Of a DNA stretch of 63,301 nucleotides, positions 52,110 through 60,889 are shown one piece after another. Position numbers and translations under genes: made by a program. Where the stretch lies: IMG/VR virus record IMGVR_UViG_3300035698_016184, positions 1-63,301 of that record. One strand, 5' to 3'. Below the pieces are notes generated by a model. The model was not told where the DNA came from. It searched no databases and saw only the letters and a program-made list of their open reading frames with translations. The DNA comes from a virus. Position 1 is the first letter of the stretch, and each line of letters opens with the position of its first letter.

Positions 52110-53759
52110 ATGAATAAAGCTAAGTTTGACCTCGGAGCACTACAGGAAGGGATTAAGTCTCGTCATGTTGGCAAAGAGTCACAGAAAATCACGGAAAAAT
52201 GGGATAAGACAGGCCTCCTAAAAGGACTGAGAGATCGCCAAGGCAATTATGCCAAAAGTAATATGGCACGTTTGATGGAAAATCAGGCCGCAGAACTCCT
52301 TAAGGAGTCTTCGGAGACTGGCGACATTAAAGGTTTTCAGAATATCGCATTCCCAATCGTACGACGTGTCTTCGGAGGCTTGATCGCTAACGAGCTCGTC
52401 TCAGTTCAGCCGATGAGTCTTCCTGCGGGACTACTCTTCTACTTGGACTATACTTTTGGTAGCGCCAATAAGGGCGGTAATAGCTCTACAGATTGGACCG
52501 CCGGAGGTTCGCTCTTTGGTGATCAAACCTCACCTGGTTCGCAGAACCTAGGTACTGGTGGTCATTACTACCTCAACAGCTCTTACTCAAATCGTGAGTT
52601 GACTGGAACCCTTGAAGTGCAGGCCTCGGGCGCTGTTACTGATTGGGCTGACGTTAATTATGATTTCGAGCTTTCGGGCGCACTTGAATCTAGCACCTTG
52701 CGATTTGTTGATGTTGCATTTACTGCTTCGAGCATTGCGTTGTCTTCGCTTGACGAGACCAATTACACCAACTTCACCCTCTCCGGCTCCGACGCTGGTT
52801 GGGCTCAAGTAAAGGGTCACTATAAGCGACATAACACTTTCAATACGAGCACTGGCGTTGTACGTATGTACCTTTCGGCCACCGCCGATATGGATCATAC
52901 CGTTGGCGTTACTGGTTCGTATGTAACAAAAGCCGGCCTTACTGTTGATGATTCAGGCACCGTTTTGAATCCTGCTTTCGAGTCGGACTTCACTAATGAT
53001 GTGATCCCTGAGATTGACATTAAGGTGAGTTCGGTTTCGGTCACCGCCGGAACCCGCAAGCTGAAAGCAAAGTGGACTCCTGAGCTTGCTCAAGATCTTA
53101 ATGCTTATCACAACCTTGATGCTGAAGTAGAGTTGACTCAGATCCTTTCAGAGCAAATTGCTCTTGATATCGATCGAGAGATTCTCAGCCAGCTTCTCAC
53201 AGGTGCCACTGGTGCGACCATGTTCTGGTCACGTATCCCTGGTGACTTCGTGAATAAGCTAACTGGCGCTGCAGTTTCTGGTGCATCGTTCACCGGTACT
53301 GTTCGAGAGTGGTACGAGACTCTTGTTGAGACCTGCATTGACGTGGCGAATACCATTCACCGCAAGACGCTTCGAGGCGCAGCTAACTTCATGGTCGTAA
53401 GTCCTGACGTAGCTACCATTCTTGAAAGCACTGTGTTGTACAAGCCTCAGCTTTCACTTGACCCCAGCGAGACCCAGTTCTCTCTTGGTGTTGAAAAGAT
53501 CGGTGCCTTGAATAACCGCTTTGTAGTTTACAAAGATCCTTACTTCCCACGCAATCAGATTCTGGTTGGGTATAAGGGCGGTAGTTTCTTGGAGACTGGA
53601 TTTGTGTATGCCCCTTACGTTCCTTTGATCGTAACGCCTACCATCTTTGCTCCTGAAGATTTCACTCCTCGCAAGGGCGTGATGACTCGGTATGCTAAGA
53701 AAATGGTCCGTTCGGATTTCTACGGTAAGGTTGTCATCCAGCACATGGACGTTATCTAG
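52110..53759 (+). CDS. 23: Major capsid protein (gp23-like)
   Basis: HK97-fold capsid subunit of T4 type. Conserved segments include FPIVRRVFGGLIANELVSVQ, LKAKWTPELAQDLNAYHNLD, DIDREILSQL and RGAANFMVVSPDVA. LLKE at residues 63-66 lies where T4 gp23 is cut (after Glu65), fitting a gp21-type processing site. AGGAGA precedes the ATG, and a strong terminator follows. At 549 aa it is close to T4 gp23 (521 aa). Confidence 0.92.
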   Translation: MNKAKFDLGALQEGIKSRHVGKESQKITEKWDKTGLLKGLRDRQGNYAKSNMARLMENQAAELLKESSETGDIKGFQNIAFPIVRRVFGGLIANELVSVQPMSLPAGLLFYLDYTFGSANKGGNSSTDWTAGGSLFGDQTSPGSQNLGTGGHYYLNSSYSNRELTGTLEVQASGAVTDWADVNYDFELSGALESSTLRFVDVAFTASSIALSSLDETNYTNFTLSGSDAGWAQVKGHYKRHNTFNTSTGVVRMYLSATADMDHTVGVTGSYVTKAGLTVDDSGTVLNPAFESDFTNDVIPEIDIKVSSVSVTAGTRKLKAKWTPELAQDLNAYHNLDAEVELTQILSEQIALDIDREILSQLLTGATGATMFWSRIPGDFVNKLTGAAVSGASFTGTVREWYETLVETCIDVANTIHRKTLRGAANFMVVSPDVATILESTVLYKPQLSLDPSETQFSLGVEKIGALNNRFVVYKDPYFPRNQILVGYKGGSFLETGFVYAPYVPLIVTPTIFAPEDFTPRKGVMTRYAKKMVRSDFYGKVVIQHMDVI

Positions 53760-53793
53760 GATAACATAAAGTAAGATAAAAACTTAGATTTTT

Positions 53794-53822
53794 AAAAGAG
53801 GGCCTTGTGCCCTCTTTTTTTT
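53794..53822 (+). terminator. Rho-independent terminator after the major capsid gene
   Basis: AAAAGAGGGC, 5-base loop, GCCCTCTTTT, then a run of T (53811-53822). A 10-bp stem with GC core plus T-tract is a strong intrinsic terminator. It lies 35 bases past the gp23 stop and limits read-through into the connector genes, as expected after a very highly expressed capsid gene. Confidence 0.88.
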
Positions 53823-53865
53823 CGCCCTTCTTTCGAGAAATTATAAGTTATGATTCTTTTTTTTA

Positions 53866-53873
53866 ACTATTTA
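53866..53873 (+). promoter_or_regulatory. Candidate late-promoter octamer ACTATTTA
   Basis: Directly after the gp23 terminator and 5 bases before the ATG at 53879. The following GTATTATG is identical to that at 17795-17802. With a -10 at this place the mRNA would begin at or near the ATG, so it may be leaderless. A promoter is required here because of the terminator. Confidence 0.5.
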
Positions 53874-53878
53874 GTATT

Positions 53879-55102
53879 ATGACAACAGCACTCACACTAG
53901 ACCTAACAGCTAGTTTCTCAGACTACGTCGACCCGACCCCCTTTGGGACGTACGACGCTGATGCGACATTCCAGTCTGACGCTAACAGTATGGTTAAACT
54001 TGTTAATGGTAAGCTCGGCGGTAATATACTCCAAGTAGAGCTTGACAATAAAGATGTTTATACCTGCATGGAAGAAGCCGCTTTTGAATACTCCTCTATG
54101 GTCAATAGCTTCCACGCAAAAAGCGTACTGGCTGACCTTATTGGCGCTCCTACTGGATCTTTAACCGGCGGCGAAAACAAAGTCCCTGAATCCACGCTTT
54201 CCCACGCCAAGCGAAGAGCTATGGCTTACAGCTCAGAAGCCCTTGTCGGCGGCACTCGCCCCTTACTGTCAGCGTCCATCCTGATGACCCCCGGACAGCA
54301 GCATTATGACCTAAAGACGCTACTCAGCGCCTCAGGCACGGTTGTAGCCGGCGAACGAGTAGAGATCAGGGAATTGTTCCACTTCTCCCCGTCAGCAGCC
54401 TACAGGTTCTTTGATACATCAAGTGCAGTGAATTACCTGCATAATGAATTCGGATTTGAATCTTTCACTCCAGAAACGATCTTCTATCTCCTCCCTATTT
54501 GGGAGGATGTACTTAGAGCCCAACAGCTTGAGATGAGCCATAGAATTCGTCGGTCAAACTACTCTTACAATATCGTTAATAACGTCATCAAGCTGTACCC
54601 TACTCCGACCCGGGCGACGAGGCTTCACTTTACCTACTATAAGATCAGTAATGCCGATGACCCTTTCGATGCAACGGAAGATCCGATAGTTGACGGCATT
54701 GCAAACTTGTCGAACCTCCCCTTTGACAACCTAGGGTACAGTTCCATCAACAGTATGGGCCGGCAATGGATTCGAAGGTTCTCCCTTGCGTTGTCGAAAG
54801 AGGTCCTTGGGCAAGTAAGAAATAAAACATCAAACGTTCCAATACCCAACGGCACGCTAACGCTCAACGGGCCACAACTGCTAGCCGATGGCCGACAAGA
54901 ACAAACAGACCTAAAGGCAGAACTGAGAGAACTACTCGACTCAACGACGTATGATAAATTGTCGGAGCAAGAACGCAGTCAAGCAGAAGCCCTCCAAGAC
55001 CAGTTAGCGAAAGTTCCATTAGGTATATTCATGGGACAATTTCTTTTACTGTTCGGAAACTACGAGATGTTTGTAAAGCTATTTGAAACAGGGTTATTCT
55101 AG
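53879..55102 (+). CDS. Neck/connector-region structural protein (gp13-like candidate), 407 aa
   Basis: Position after gp23 and before sheath suggests a head-tail connector. Segments such as VYTCMEEAAFEYSSMVNSFH and FYLLPIWEDVLRAQQLEM recall neck proteins of marine T4-type phages, but I cannot assign gp13 with certainty. At 407 aa it is larger than T4 gp13 (309 aa). No ribosome binding site is visible, fitting a leaderless start. Confidence 0.6.
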   Translation: MTTALTLDLTASFSDYVDPTPFGTYDADATFQSDANSMVKLVNGKLGGNILQVELDNKDVYTCMEEAAFEYSSMVNSFHAKSVLADLIGAPTGSLTGGENKVPESTLSHAKRRAMAYSSEALVGGTRPLLSASILMTPGQQHYDLKTLLSASGTVVAGERVEIRELFHFSPSAAYRFFDTSSAVNYLHNEFGFESFTPETIFYLLPIWEDVLRAQQLEMSHRIRRSNYSYNIVNNVIKLYPTPTRATRLHFTYYKISNADDPFDATEDPIVDGIANLSNLPFDNLGYSSINSMGRQWIRRFSLALSKEVLGQVRNKTSNVPIPNGTLTLNGPQLLADGRQEQTDLKAELRELLDSTTYDKLSEQERSQAEALQDQLAKVPLGIFMGQFLLLFGNYEMFVKLFETGLF

Positions 55103-55110
55103 GTAATATA

Positions 55111-55656
55111 GTGAACGAATTAACCTCAATATATAAAGTAATAGAGTGGAGCAAGAGAGACAACGACGACCACTCTGGAGGTGGGTTTTTTGTAGTCCTT
55201 CCTGAAAAATTAGGAAAGAAGTACCCAAAGAAAGACAACGACGACTCTCTACCACACATTACAGTACTTTACATTGATGATGTCGCAAAGAAGCAAAAGA
55301 AGAAAGGCAAGTACATTGAAGCTATCGAAAAGGTCTGTAAGGAAACAAAACCCTTCAAAGCAAGCTTGGGGAAGAGGAAGACGCTGATCAACCAAGACGG
55401 AGACACGGTTCATTACAGCTCCATTGTCTCTTCCTCGCTAAAGAAGCTTAACGAAAGCATCAAAAAAGAGCTAGACAAGGCTGGGCTTACGTATTCCAAG
55501 CGATTCAAAGAGTTTAAGCCGCACGTTACAATCGAGTACGTTAAAGAGGGTGACGCCCCGAAGTATAAAAATAAAGACTTTAAGGGTTCTTGGGACGTTA
55601 GTTATATATGGCTCTGGGGGTTTGGTGAACCTAGTATATTTTTCTTAGGTGGGTAA
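55111..55656 (+). CDS. 2H phosphoesterase (LigT / Acb1-like fold)
   Basis: Two H-x-T motifs, LPHITVLYI (His 49) and KPHVTIEYV (His 138), spaced ~90 residues apart define the 2H phosphoesterase superfamily, which includes 2',3'-cyclic phosphodiesterases, LigT and T4 Acb1, an anti-CBASS enzyme that cuts cyclic oligonucleotides. The N-terminal GGGFFVVLPEKLG also fits. GTG start 8 bases after the previous stop. Targets could be a host defence messenger, tRNA ends or ADP-ribose compounds. An insertion within the connector/tail operon makes it look like an accessory gene. Confidence 0.78.
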   Translation: MNELTSIYKVIEWSKRDNDDHSGGGFFVVLPEKLGKKYPKKDNDDSLPHITVLYIDDVAKKQKKKGKYIEAIEKVCKETKPFKASLGKRKTLINQDGDTVHYSSIVSSSLKKLNESIKKELDKAGLTYSKRFKEFKPHVTIEYVKEGDAPKYKNKDFKGSWDVSYIWLWGFGEPSIFFLGG

Positions 55657-55660
55657 GTGA

Positions 55661-56128
55661 ATGTCAAGACTGTTTGTCGGAGATAAAGAGGTAAATTTTT
55701 TTCATGGACTAGCGAAAGAGCTGATTCAGAAAACTATCTGCCAAAAAATCATTTACTACTCTGTTTCAGAGAAGCATACGAATGCACATCGTCTTTATGA
55801 CGAAGCTATTAAGAAGACGGTTTATCACCCCGTAGAGGTTAACGCTCTAATTCTCTTTACCGAACCAACGCAGTCTGTTGGTCAATTTAGTCTGGACACC
55901 GTCTACAAGGTCGAAGTGTCTTTTCATATCGAAGAATTAGAAGAAAGAAATCTAATTCCTCGTGAGGGCGACTTTGTCAAATTCGGCAACGTTCTCTATG
56001 AGATTGAAAAGCTAACACGTCCGCAGATCATATATGGCCAAATAAATAATGAAATGACAGTTAAAGCATCTTGCCGAGTGGCGAGAGAGAGCCAGATAGA
56101 TATCGACGACGGGTTATCTGGAGTATGA
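55661..56128 (+). CDS. Neck/head-closure-like structural protein, 155 aa
   Basis: Beta-rich protein with the segment FGNVLYEIEKLTRPQIIYGQ, reminiscent of head-closure or neck (gp14-like) proteins that contain a small beta-barrel. No certain assignment. It starts 4 bases after the 2H gene stop and is flanked by connector and tail genes. Confidence 0.55.
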   Translation: MSRLFVGDKEVNFFHGLAKELIQKTICQKIIYYSVSEKHTNAHRLYDEAIKKTVYHPVEVNALILFTEPTQSVGQFSLDTVYKVEVSFHIEELEERNLIPREGDFVKFGNVLYEIEKLTRPQIIYGQINNEMTVKASCRVARESQIDIDDGLSGV

Positions 56129-56129
56129 C

Positions 56130-56846
56130 ATGTCTAAAACATCGCTGCTATTGGCAGCTTTCCTTTTCAGTATCCTGGTTCCAAGTTGCCGTCCCGTCCC
56201 CTCTCCTGAAGTAACTCCCGCAAAGTACAGTAGCGAAGGGTTCCACCGGAGTACAGTTAAAATATACATAAAGACGACCACGGGTTATGGCACGGTCTCG
56301 GCTTCCGGCTTTGCAGTCGATGAATATCGATTTGTCACCGCTGGCCACTTTTGCGAAAACGTCGCACTCGGTATTGACTTGAATGACCTCGGCAACGCCG
56401 TGCGTATAGCTTTCGTTAATGAGCATAACAACATTGAAGAGATTGCAGGCGCCGAAGTTGTTTTCTCGGACGCAGCCATCGATTTGTGCCTGCTGGAGAC
56501 GAGACGTCATAGAGTCCCGCCAGCTACAATTTCTATGGTCCCCTTAGGTATTCATGAAGAAGTTTCGGTCGTTGGTGCCCCTTTAGGACTATTTCCTGTA
56601 ACGTCTCCTGGGCGTGTAGTTTATGCGTCTACTGTAGATTTCCCAATAACAGACTTGAACAGGAGACTTCTCCTGCACGTCTTAGGAACCCACGGTAATT
56701 CAGGAGGCCCGGTATTTAACGCTGCAGGGGAAGTAGTAGGGGTTGTGATGTCGAAGTTCCCCAGTTACGACCATGCACTTTTCTGCGTAACAGCAGGGAA
56801 TCTCGTTTCGTTCTTAACGGCAGATCCAACCTACGATGGCAAATAA
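56130..56846 (+). CDS. Trypsin-like serine protease lipoprotein
   Basis: The N-terminus has a lipoprotein signal peptide (lipobox VPSC). Trypsin/HtrA-like catalytic residues are all present: His in VTAGHFC, Asp in DAAIDLCLL, Ser in THGNSGGPVF. No PDZ domain follows, and length (238 aa) is that of a single protease domain. It should act in the periplasm or at the surface. Wedged between neck and tail-terminator genes with an 11-base overlap to the next gene, so it is transcribed with late structural genes. Confidence 0.8.
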   Translation: MSKTSLLLAAFLFSILVPSCRPVPSPEVTPAKYSSEGFHRSTVKIYIKTTTGYGTVSASGFAVDEYRFVTAGHFCENVALGIDLNDLGNAVRIAFVNEHNNIEEIAGAEVVFSDAAIDLCLLETRRHRVPPATISMVPLGIHEEVSVVGAPLGLFPVTSPGRVVYASTVDFPITDLNRRLLLHVLGTHGNSGGPVFNAAGEVVGVVMSKFPSYDHALFCVTAGNLVSFLTADPTYDGK

Positions 56847-57693
56847 CAAATATAACGACAAAGAAGGTCAGTATCCCATCAAGACGGTTACACTCGAAAC
56901 CGTCGATGGCGCAGTCTATGATTATTTTGACAAGAAGTTAAAGATGAAGGTGGACTCAGCGGAAGGTCGACGGGATGTTAAGACGATGTTCGCCGTAGGT
57001 GAACGTTGGGCCCTGACTAAGAAGAACGGATTCCGTGATGACAACGGCACTTTGATACTTCCGATCATCTCGATAAAGCGTGGTGACATCGCCCGCAATA
57101 CAAAGTTTGGAGGAATGACCTCAGCACAGAAAAGTATCACGGTATCAAAATTCGTTCATCAAAAATCGAGTATAGTCAAAGGACTCATGGACGAAAGAAG
57201 AAACAAGCAATTCTTCAGAAATCAAAAAGAGCCCCCACCGATTTACGAAACGTTGACGATCCCAACGCCCGACTTCTCAGAAATTCAGTACAAGATTACT
57301 ATTTGGACGCAGTATTCAACGCAAATGAATGAGATACTAGAAAAAATGTTTTACAACTACGTGAATGCAGGACAGGTAGACAGCTTCGTAATGCCGGTTG
57401 AATATGATGAAGACATGTCTCCTACGGAAGGCTACTACTTTGTAGCGTTTCCTTACGGGATAGTGACTAAACAGTCAAACGATGATGATCTGACGGACTC
57501 AGAGCGAGCGATCAAGTACACTTTCGATATGAGAGTCCCAGCCTATCTAATGTTAGACCCAGATAGCGAAGCTCTTTCTTATGGCGAAGACGAAGAAGGA
57601 AAAAAGATATTATATAAGAAGCAGAGTTCAAACCAGCTAAAGCTAAAAGAATCGGTGATGTCCTTTGAGGAATTTGAGAAATTATTCGGTTAA
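56836..57693 (+). CDS. 15: Tail terminator/sheath stabiliser (gp15-like), 285 aa
   Basis: Contains a conserved T4-type core: PPIYETLTIPTPDFSEIQYK, then ITIWTQYSTQMNEILEKM and YYFVAFPYGIV, ending with a helical tail. Length 285 aa is near T4 gp15 (272 aa). Located directly before the sheath gene, the standard order. The C-terminal ~40 residues are charged and variable. Confidence 0.75.
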   Translation: MANNKYNDKEGQYPIKTVTLETVDGAVYDYFDKKLKMKVDSAEGRRDVKTMFAVGERWALTKKNGFRDDNGTLILPIISIKRGDIARNTKFGGMTSAQKSITVSKFVHQKSSIVKGLMDERRNKQFFRNQKEPPPIYETLTIPTPDFSEIQYKITIWTQYSTQMNEILEKMFYNYVNAGQVDSFVMPVEYDEDMSPTEGYYFVAFPYGIVTKQSNDDDLTDSERAIKYTFDMRVPAYLMLDPDSEALSYGEDEEGKKILYKKQSSNQLKLKESVMSFEEFEKLFG

Positions 57694-57716
57694 AATTTCT
57701 TTTGGGTCTAATTAAA

Positions 57717-57724
57717 GCTATTTA
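57717..57724 (+). promoter_or_regulatory. Candidate late-promoter octamer GCTATTTA and leader hairpin
   Basis: GCTATTTA lies 68 bases before the sheath ATG. The leader holds the inverted repeat GTTGA-TTTA-TCAAC (57746-57759) and AGGAG (57776-57780). An out-of-frame ATG (57786) sits 5 bases after AGGAG and opens a 14-codon frame overlapping the sheath start. Confidence 0.42.
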
Positions 57725-57792
57725 TTAGTAGCGTATTTAAGGCTGGTTGATTTATCAACTTCAGTAAGAATAAACAGGAGAAATAATGTACC

Positions 57793-60171
57793 ATGGCTCG
57801 AAGTTTTGTATCCCCCGGCGTATTCACTAAAGAAACAGACGCATCTTTTTTAAGTTCTGGTGTGAGCGCAATCGGCGCAGCACTACTCGGAACTGCAACT
57901 AAGGGTCCTGCTTTTGTCCCTGTCACTGTTAGTTCTTACTCAGAGTACGTTGAAGTATTCGGAGATTTAGATACCGACCACATTATGGGCTACGCAGCCC
58001 GTGCGTACCTTAAGAATTCCGGCGTCGCAAACGTTGTTCGAGTTTTAGGTCCCGCAGGGCGAACTGTCAACGGCGCCGCTGTTACTCCTGGCTACTCTGC
58101 AGATAGAGTCCAAGCGATCACTGCGTTTACCGGCGTAACTGGTTCCATCCTGGCTATGCTTGAAGTTACCGGCAGCAGTGATATCATCGTTACTGATTTG
58201 GCAGGTGATGAATTTACCTTTCAACTATCAAGCTCAGCCGGGTTCGCCGTCGATACGACGGTTTCTTTCCAGACTAGTTCTGATTCTTACATTAAAAAGG
58301 TTCTGAACACTGACCCTACACAGTTTTCTGAACTTGGGTATTACGTTCGAGACGTTTATGATTACGCTTACAAGTTCCATCAAGCTGGCTCTGCGGGGTA
58401 TAGTTCTGCATCCTTTGATGGAGTTTCAAATTTTCAATTCGGTTTCAATTCAGGCTCAACGCCCTGGATCCAGTCTCAGCTTTTTGGTGGAGCTACTGAA
58501 TATGATTTGATAAAAATTCACACTTTAGGTCATGGAGATGTGGAAAATGGCCGATTTAAAATTTCGGTAGCAAACGTGAAACCCTCAGCCTCCCCCTCCG
58601 TTTCTGATTTTGGTCGTTTTGATCTTGAAATTCGTTCTTTTGGCGACACCGATAAAAGGAAAAGTGTCGTAGAGTCATTTACGAACCTCTCGTTTGACCC
58701 GGCTGATCCTGGTTACATTTGTCGAGCTGTTGGAGATCAATTCTTAACGTACGACACAGATCGAACAAAGATGGTACTCCACGGCGATTATTCAAATCGT
58801 TCAAAGCTTATTCGAGTTGAACTTGCAACAGGTTCTTTCCCTGGCGCTGCATTGCCGTGGGGTTTCAGAGGCCTTGCGAAACCTGTACTAAACATCACCG
58901 GCGGCCTTGGTGAAATAATGCCAAGTGGAGTTGCAGACCTTTCTTTGGTTGCTGACTTGCTAGATAAAGAAACTCAAGGCGAAGCAAAGGTCAACATCTA
59001 TTGGGGAATGGAAACAGTCCTCTCTGGAAATGTGGCTGGAAGATTTTCAAAATATTCAACGATGACAGGCGCCGACGCAGATTTCTCACTGAAAAACGTT
59101 TCTGGCTCTGCATTAAGTAACTTACTTTATAGCGCAAGTAATCCTAGCGACAACTATAAATCGCCTGGCGAAACGACAACATCTACGACCCTTGACCCAA
59201 CTCTGGCTAAATTTACGATCCCTATAGCTTTTGGTTTTGATGGTTTCGACCGTCGGATTGAAAAGCCATTAGAGAACGAAACACAGCTTGTAACTGTAAG
59301 CCAAATAGGCACACAGGCCCTCCGTCAAGCGGTAGAGATAATTTCAGATCCTGATTTTATCGATATCAACCTCTTGGCCGTCCCTGGTGTTTATGCAAGC
59401 AAGGTCGTCGACTTCACAATTGACAAGGTCGAAGGTCGAGCCGACGCATTTTATGTCGCCGACGTCACAGGTTCTACTGTTGCCGGAATCGTTCAAGAAG
59501 TTAAGGGTCGAGGTTTCGATTCTAACTACACCGGAGTTTACTACCCGCCAGTCAAAGTCTTTGATGACGTAAATAACGTAGCTATTCAATTGCCTGCTTC
59601 TGTTCCTGCAATCGGAACCATCGCATTCAATGATAGAGTTTCTCACCCTTGGTTCGCTCCTGCTGGATTGAATCGTGGAGGCCTAAATAGAGATAGTATC
59701 GGATTTGATGTCACCTCTATCGTAGATCAACTTAATCAGACTGAGCGTGACACGTTATACGAAAATCGTATCAACCCAATCGCTAGGTTCCCTGACGTTC
59801 CTCAGGGTGTTGTTTGGGGACAGAAGACGCTGCAGTTGAAGGCCTCGGCCCTTGACCGAATTAACGTTCGTCGTTTGATGATTCGAGCTAAGAAACTCGT
59901 AGCTTCAGCCGTTAAGTTCTTGGTCTTCGAAGCTAATGACAATACGACTCAAACACGATTCCGTCAATTAGTTAATCCTATATTGGCTGACATCCAGCAA
60001 AAGCAGGGCCTCACCAGGTTCTTTGTTCAGATGGATGAGTCAACTAATCCTCCGGAACTTGTTGACCGCAACATCATGGCAGGAAAGATCTTCTTGGTTC
60101 CTACACGAACTGCTGAATTCATTAATGTCGATTTCGTAATTAGCCCAACCGGAGCTACTTTTAATGAATAG
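57793..60171 (+). CDS. 18: Tail sheath protein (gp18-like)
   Basis: Contractile sheath subunit. The N-terminus SFVSPGVFTKETDAS and AALLGTATKGPAFVPVTVSS are diagnostic of phage sheath proteins. The C-terminal core includes RFPDVPQGVVWGQKTLQ, LDRINVRRLMIRAKK and IMAGKIFLVPTRTAEFINVD, which complete the four-stranded inter-subunit sheet. At 792 aa it is longer than T4 gp18 (659 aa), with extra beta domains in the middle. ATG 57793 is 12 bases after AGGAG. Confidence 0.92.
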   Translation: MARSFVSPGVFTKETDASFLSSGVSAIGAALLGTATKGPAFVPVTVSSYSEYVEVFGDLDTDHIMGYAARAYLKNSGVANVVRVLGPAGRTVNGAAVTPGYSADRVQAITAFTGVTGSILAMLEVTGSSDIIVTDLAGDEFTFQLSSSAGFAVDTTVSFQTSSDSYIKKVLNTDPTQFSELGYYVRDVYDYAYKFHQAGSAGYSSASFDGVSNFQFGFNSGSTPWIQSQLFGGATEYDLIKIHTLGHGDVENGRFKISVANVKPSASPSVSDFGRFDLEIRSFGDTDKRKSVVESFTNLSFDPADPGYICRAVGDQFLTYDTDRTKMVLHGDYSNRSKLIRVELATGSFPGAALPWGFRGLAKPVLNITGGLGEIMPSGVADLSLVADLLDKETQGEAKVNIYWGMETVLSGNVAGRFSKYSTMTGADADFSLKNVSGSALSNLLYSASNPSDNYKSPGETTTSTTLDPTLAKFTIPIAFGFDGFDRRIEKPLENETQLVTVSQIGTQALRQAVEIISDPDFIDINLLAVPGVYASKVVDFTIDKVEGRADAFYVADVTGSTVAGIVQEVKGRGFDSNYTGVYYPPVKVFDDVNNVAIQLPASVPAIGTIAFNDRVSHPWFAPAGLNRGGLNRDSIGFDVTSIVDQLNQTERDTLYENRINPIARFPDVPQGVVWGQKTLQLKASALDRINVRRLMIRAKKLVASAVKFLVFEANDNTTQTRFRQLVNPILADIQQKQGLTRFFVQMDESTNPPELVDRNIMAGKIFLVPTRTAEFINVDFVISPTGATFNE

Positions 60172-60186
60172 ATTTTTAGTGACTGG

Positions 60187-60194
60187 ACTATTTA
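60187..60194 (+). promoter_or_regulatory. Candidate late-promoter octamer ACTATTTA
   Basis: GGACTATTTAA lies between sheath and tube genes, 26 bases before the tube ATG, with CAGGAG in the leader. Shares GGACTAyTTAA with 25379. Confidence 0.48.
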
Positions 60195-60220
60195 AAGAAA
60201 CGCAGGAGACTTTACGATAA

Positions 60221-60709
60221 ATGGCAGAAGTACTTTCCGTTCAGCAATTACTGGCTGACTCTTATGAACCAAAGAGAAAAAATAGGTGGGTAATTGCGAT
60301 CAATGGTATTGACGCATTTACAGCTAAGACCGCTTCACGACCACAGGTAGTTTTTGACGAAACTGTGATTGATTATATCAACCAGAAGCGTTACATCTCC
60401 GGTAAGGGCGCATGGCAGCCGTTATCTCTGTCATTATATGATCCCATCGTACCTTCAGCATCACAGAAAGTGATGGAATGGATTCGACTGAACTGGGAAA
60501 ATGTTACAGGTAGAATGGGTTATGCTCAATTCTACAAGAAGACGATCAACCTAAAAATGCTTGATCCGGTCGGTGCAGTTGTAGAAGACTGGGAACTTCA
60601 GGGCTGCTGGGTACAGGACGCCAACTTCGGTGATCTAGATTATTCGGTTTCTGATTTGGCTGACATATCTTTAGTTTTAAGGTACGACCAAGCCGTACTC
60701 CAGTATTAA
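60221..60709 (+). CDS. 19: Tail tube protein (gp19-like)
   Basis: Typical tube subunit: KRKNRWVIAINGIDAFTAKT near the N-terminus, then SLSLYDPIVPSASQKVMEWI and WELQGCWVQDANFGDLDYS near the end. Length 162 aa is the same as T4 gp19 (163). Located right after sheath, as usual. Confidence 0.93.
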   Translation: MAEVLSVQQLLADSYEPKRKNRWVIAINGIDAFTAKTASRPQVVFDETVIDYINQKRYISGKGAWQPLSLSLYDPIVPSASQKVMEWIRLNWENVTGRMGYAQFYKKTINLKMLDPVGAVVEDWELQGCWVQDANFGDLDYSVSDLADISLVLRYDQAVLQY

Positions 60710-60809
60710 AAGTCTTTGAACCGCTTGATAGTTCCTGTCAGGCTAAATATAATCAACAATACGCTCCACGCCTCTCTTGGAAGCGCACCTCGGAGGGTTA
60801 CTTTTTTAT

Positions 60810-60881
60810 GCCGTAGTAAGTAACGGATACCATCCTGCTCGCGAAGGAGATGAGAGGTTCAAGTCCTTTCCTACGGCACCA
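60810..60881 (+). tRNA. tRNA-like element 1 (noncanonical, CCA encoded)
   Basis: Acceptor strands GCCGTAG / CTACGGC pair perfectly and are followed by A-CCA. The T-loop GGTTCAAGTCC is consensus, with an apparent 6-bp T-stem. The D-arm is short (GTA/TAC) and the anticodon region has only a 4-5 bp stem with an 8-base loop (GCTCGCGA), so the anticodon could be CGC or TCG. Total 72 bases including CCA. It may be a divergent functional tRNA, a frameshift-type tRNA with an enlarged loop, or a decayed copy. Confidence 0.5.
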
Positions 60882-60889
60882 ACATGTAT

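Noticed and set aside
60770-60808. Intrinsic terminator before the tRNA-like region (CCTCGGAGG then TTTTTT)
   Set aside because: The stem is only ~3-4 bp with a tight loop and does not abut the T-run; too weak to call.
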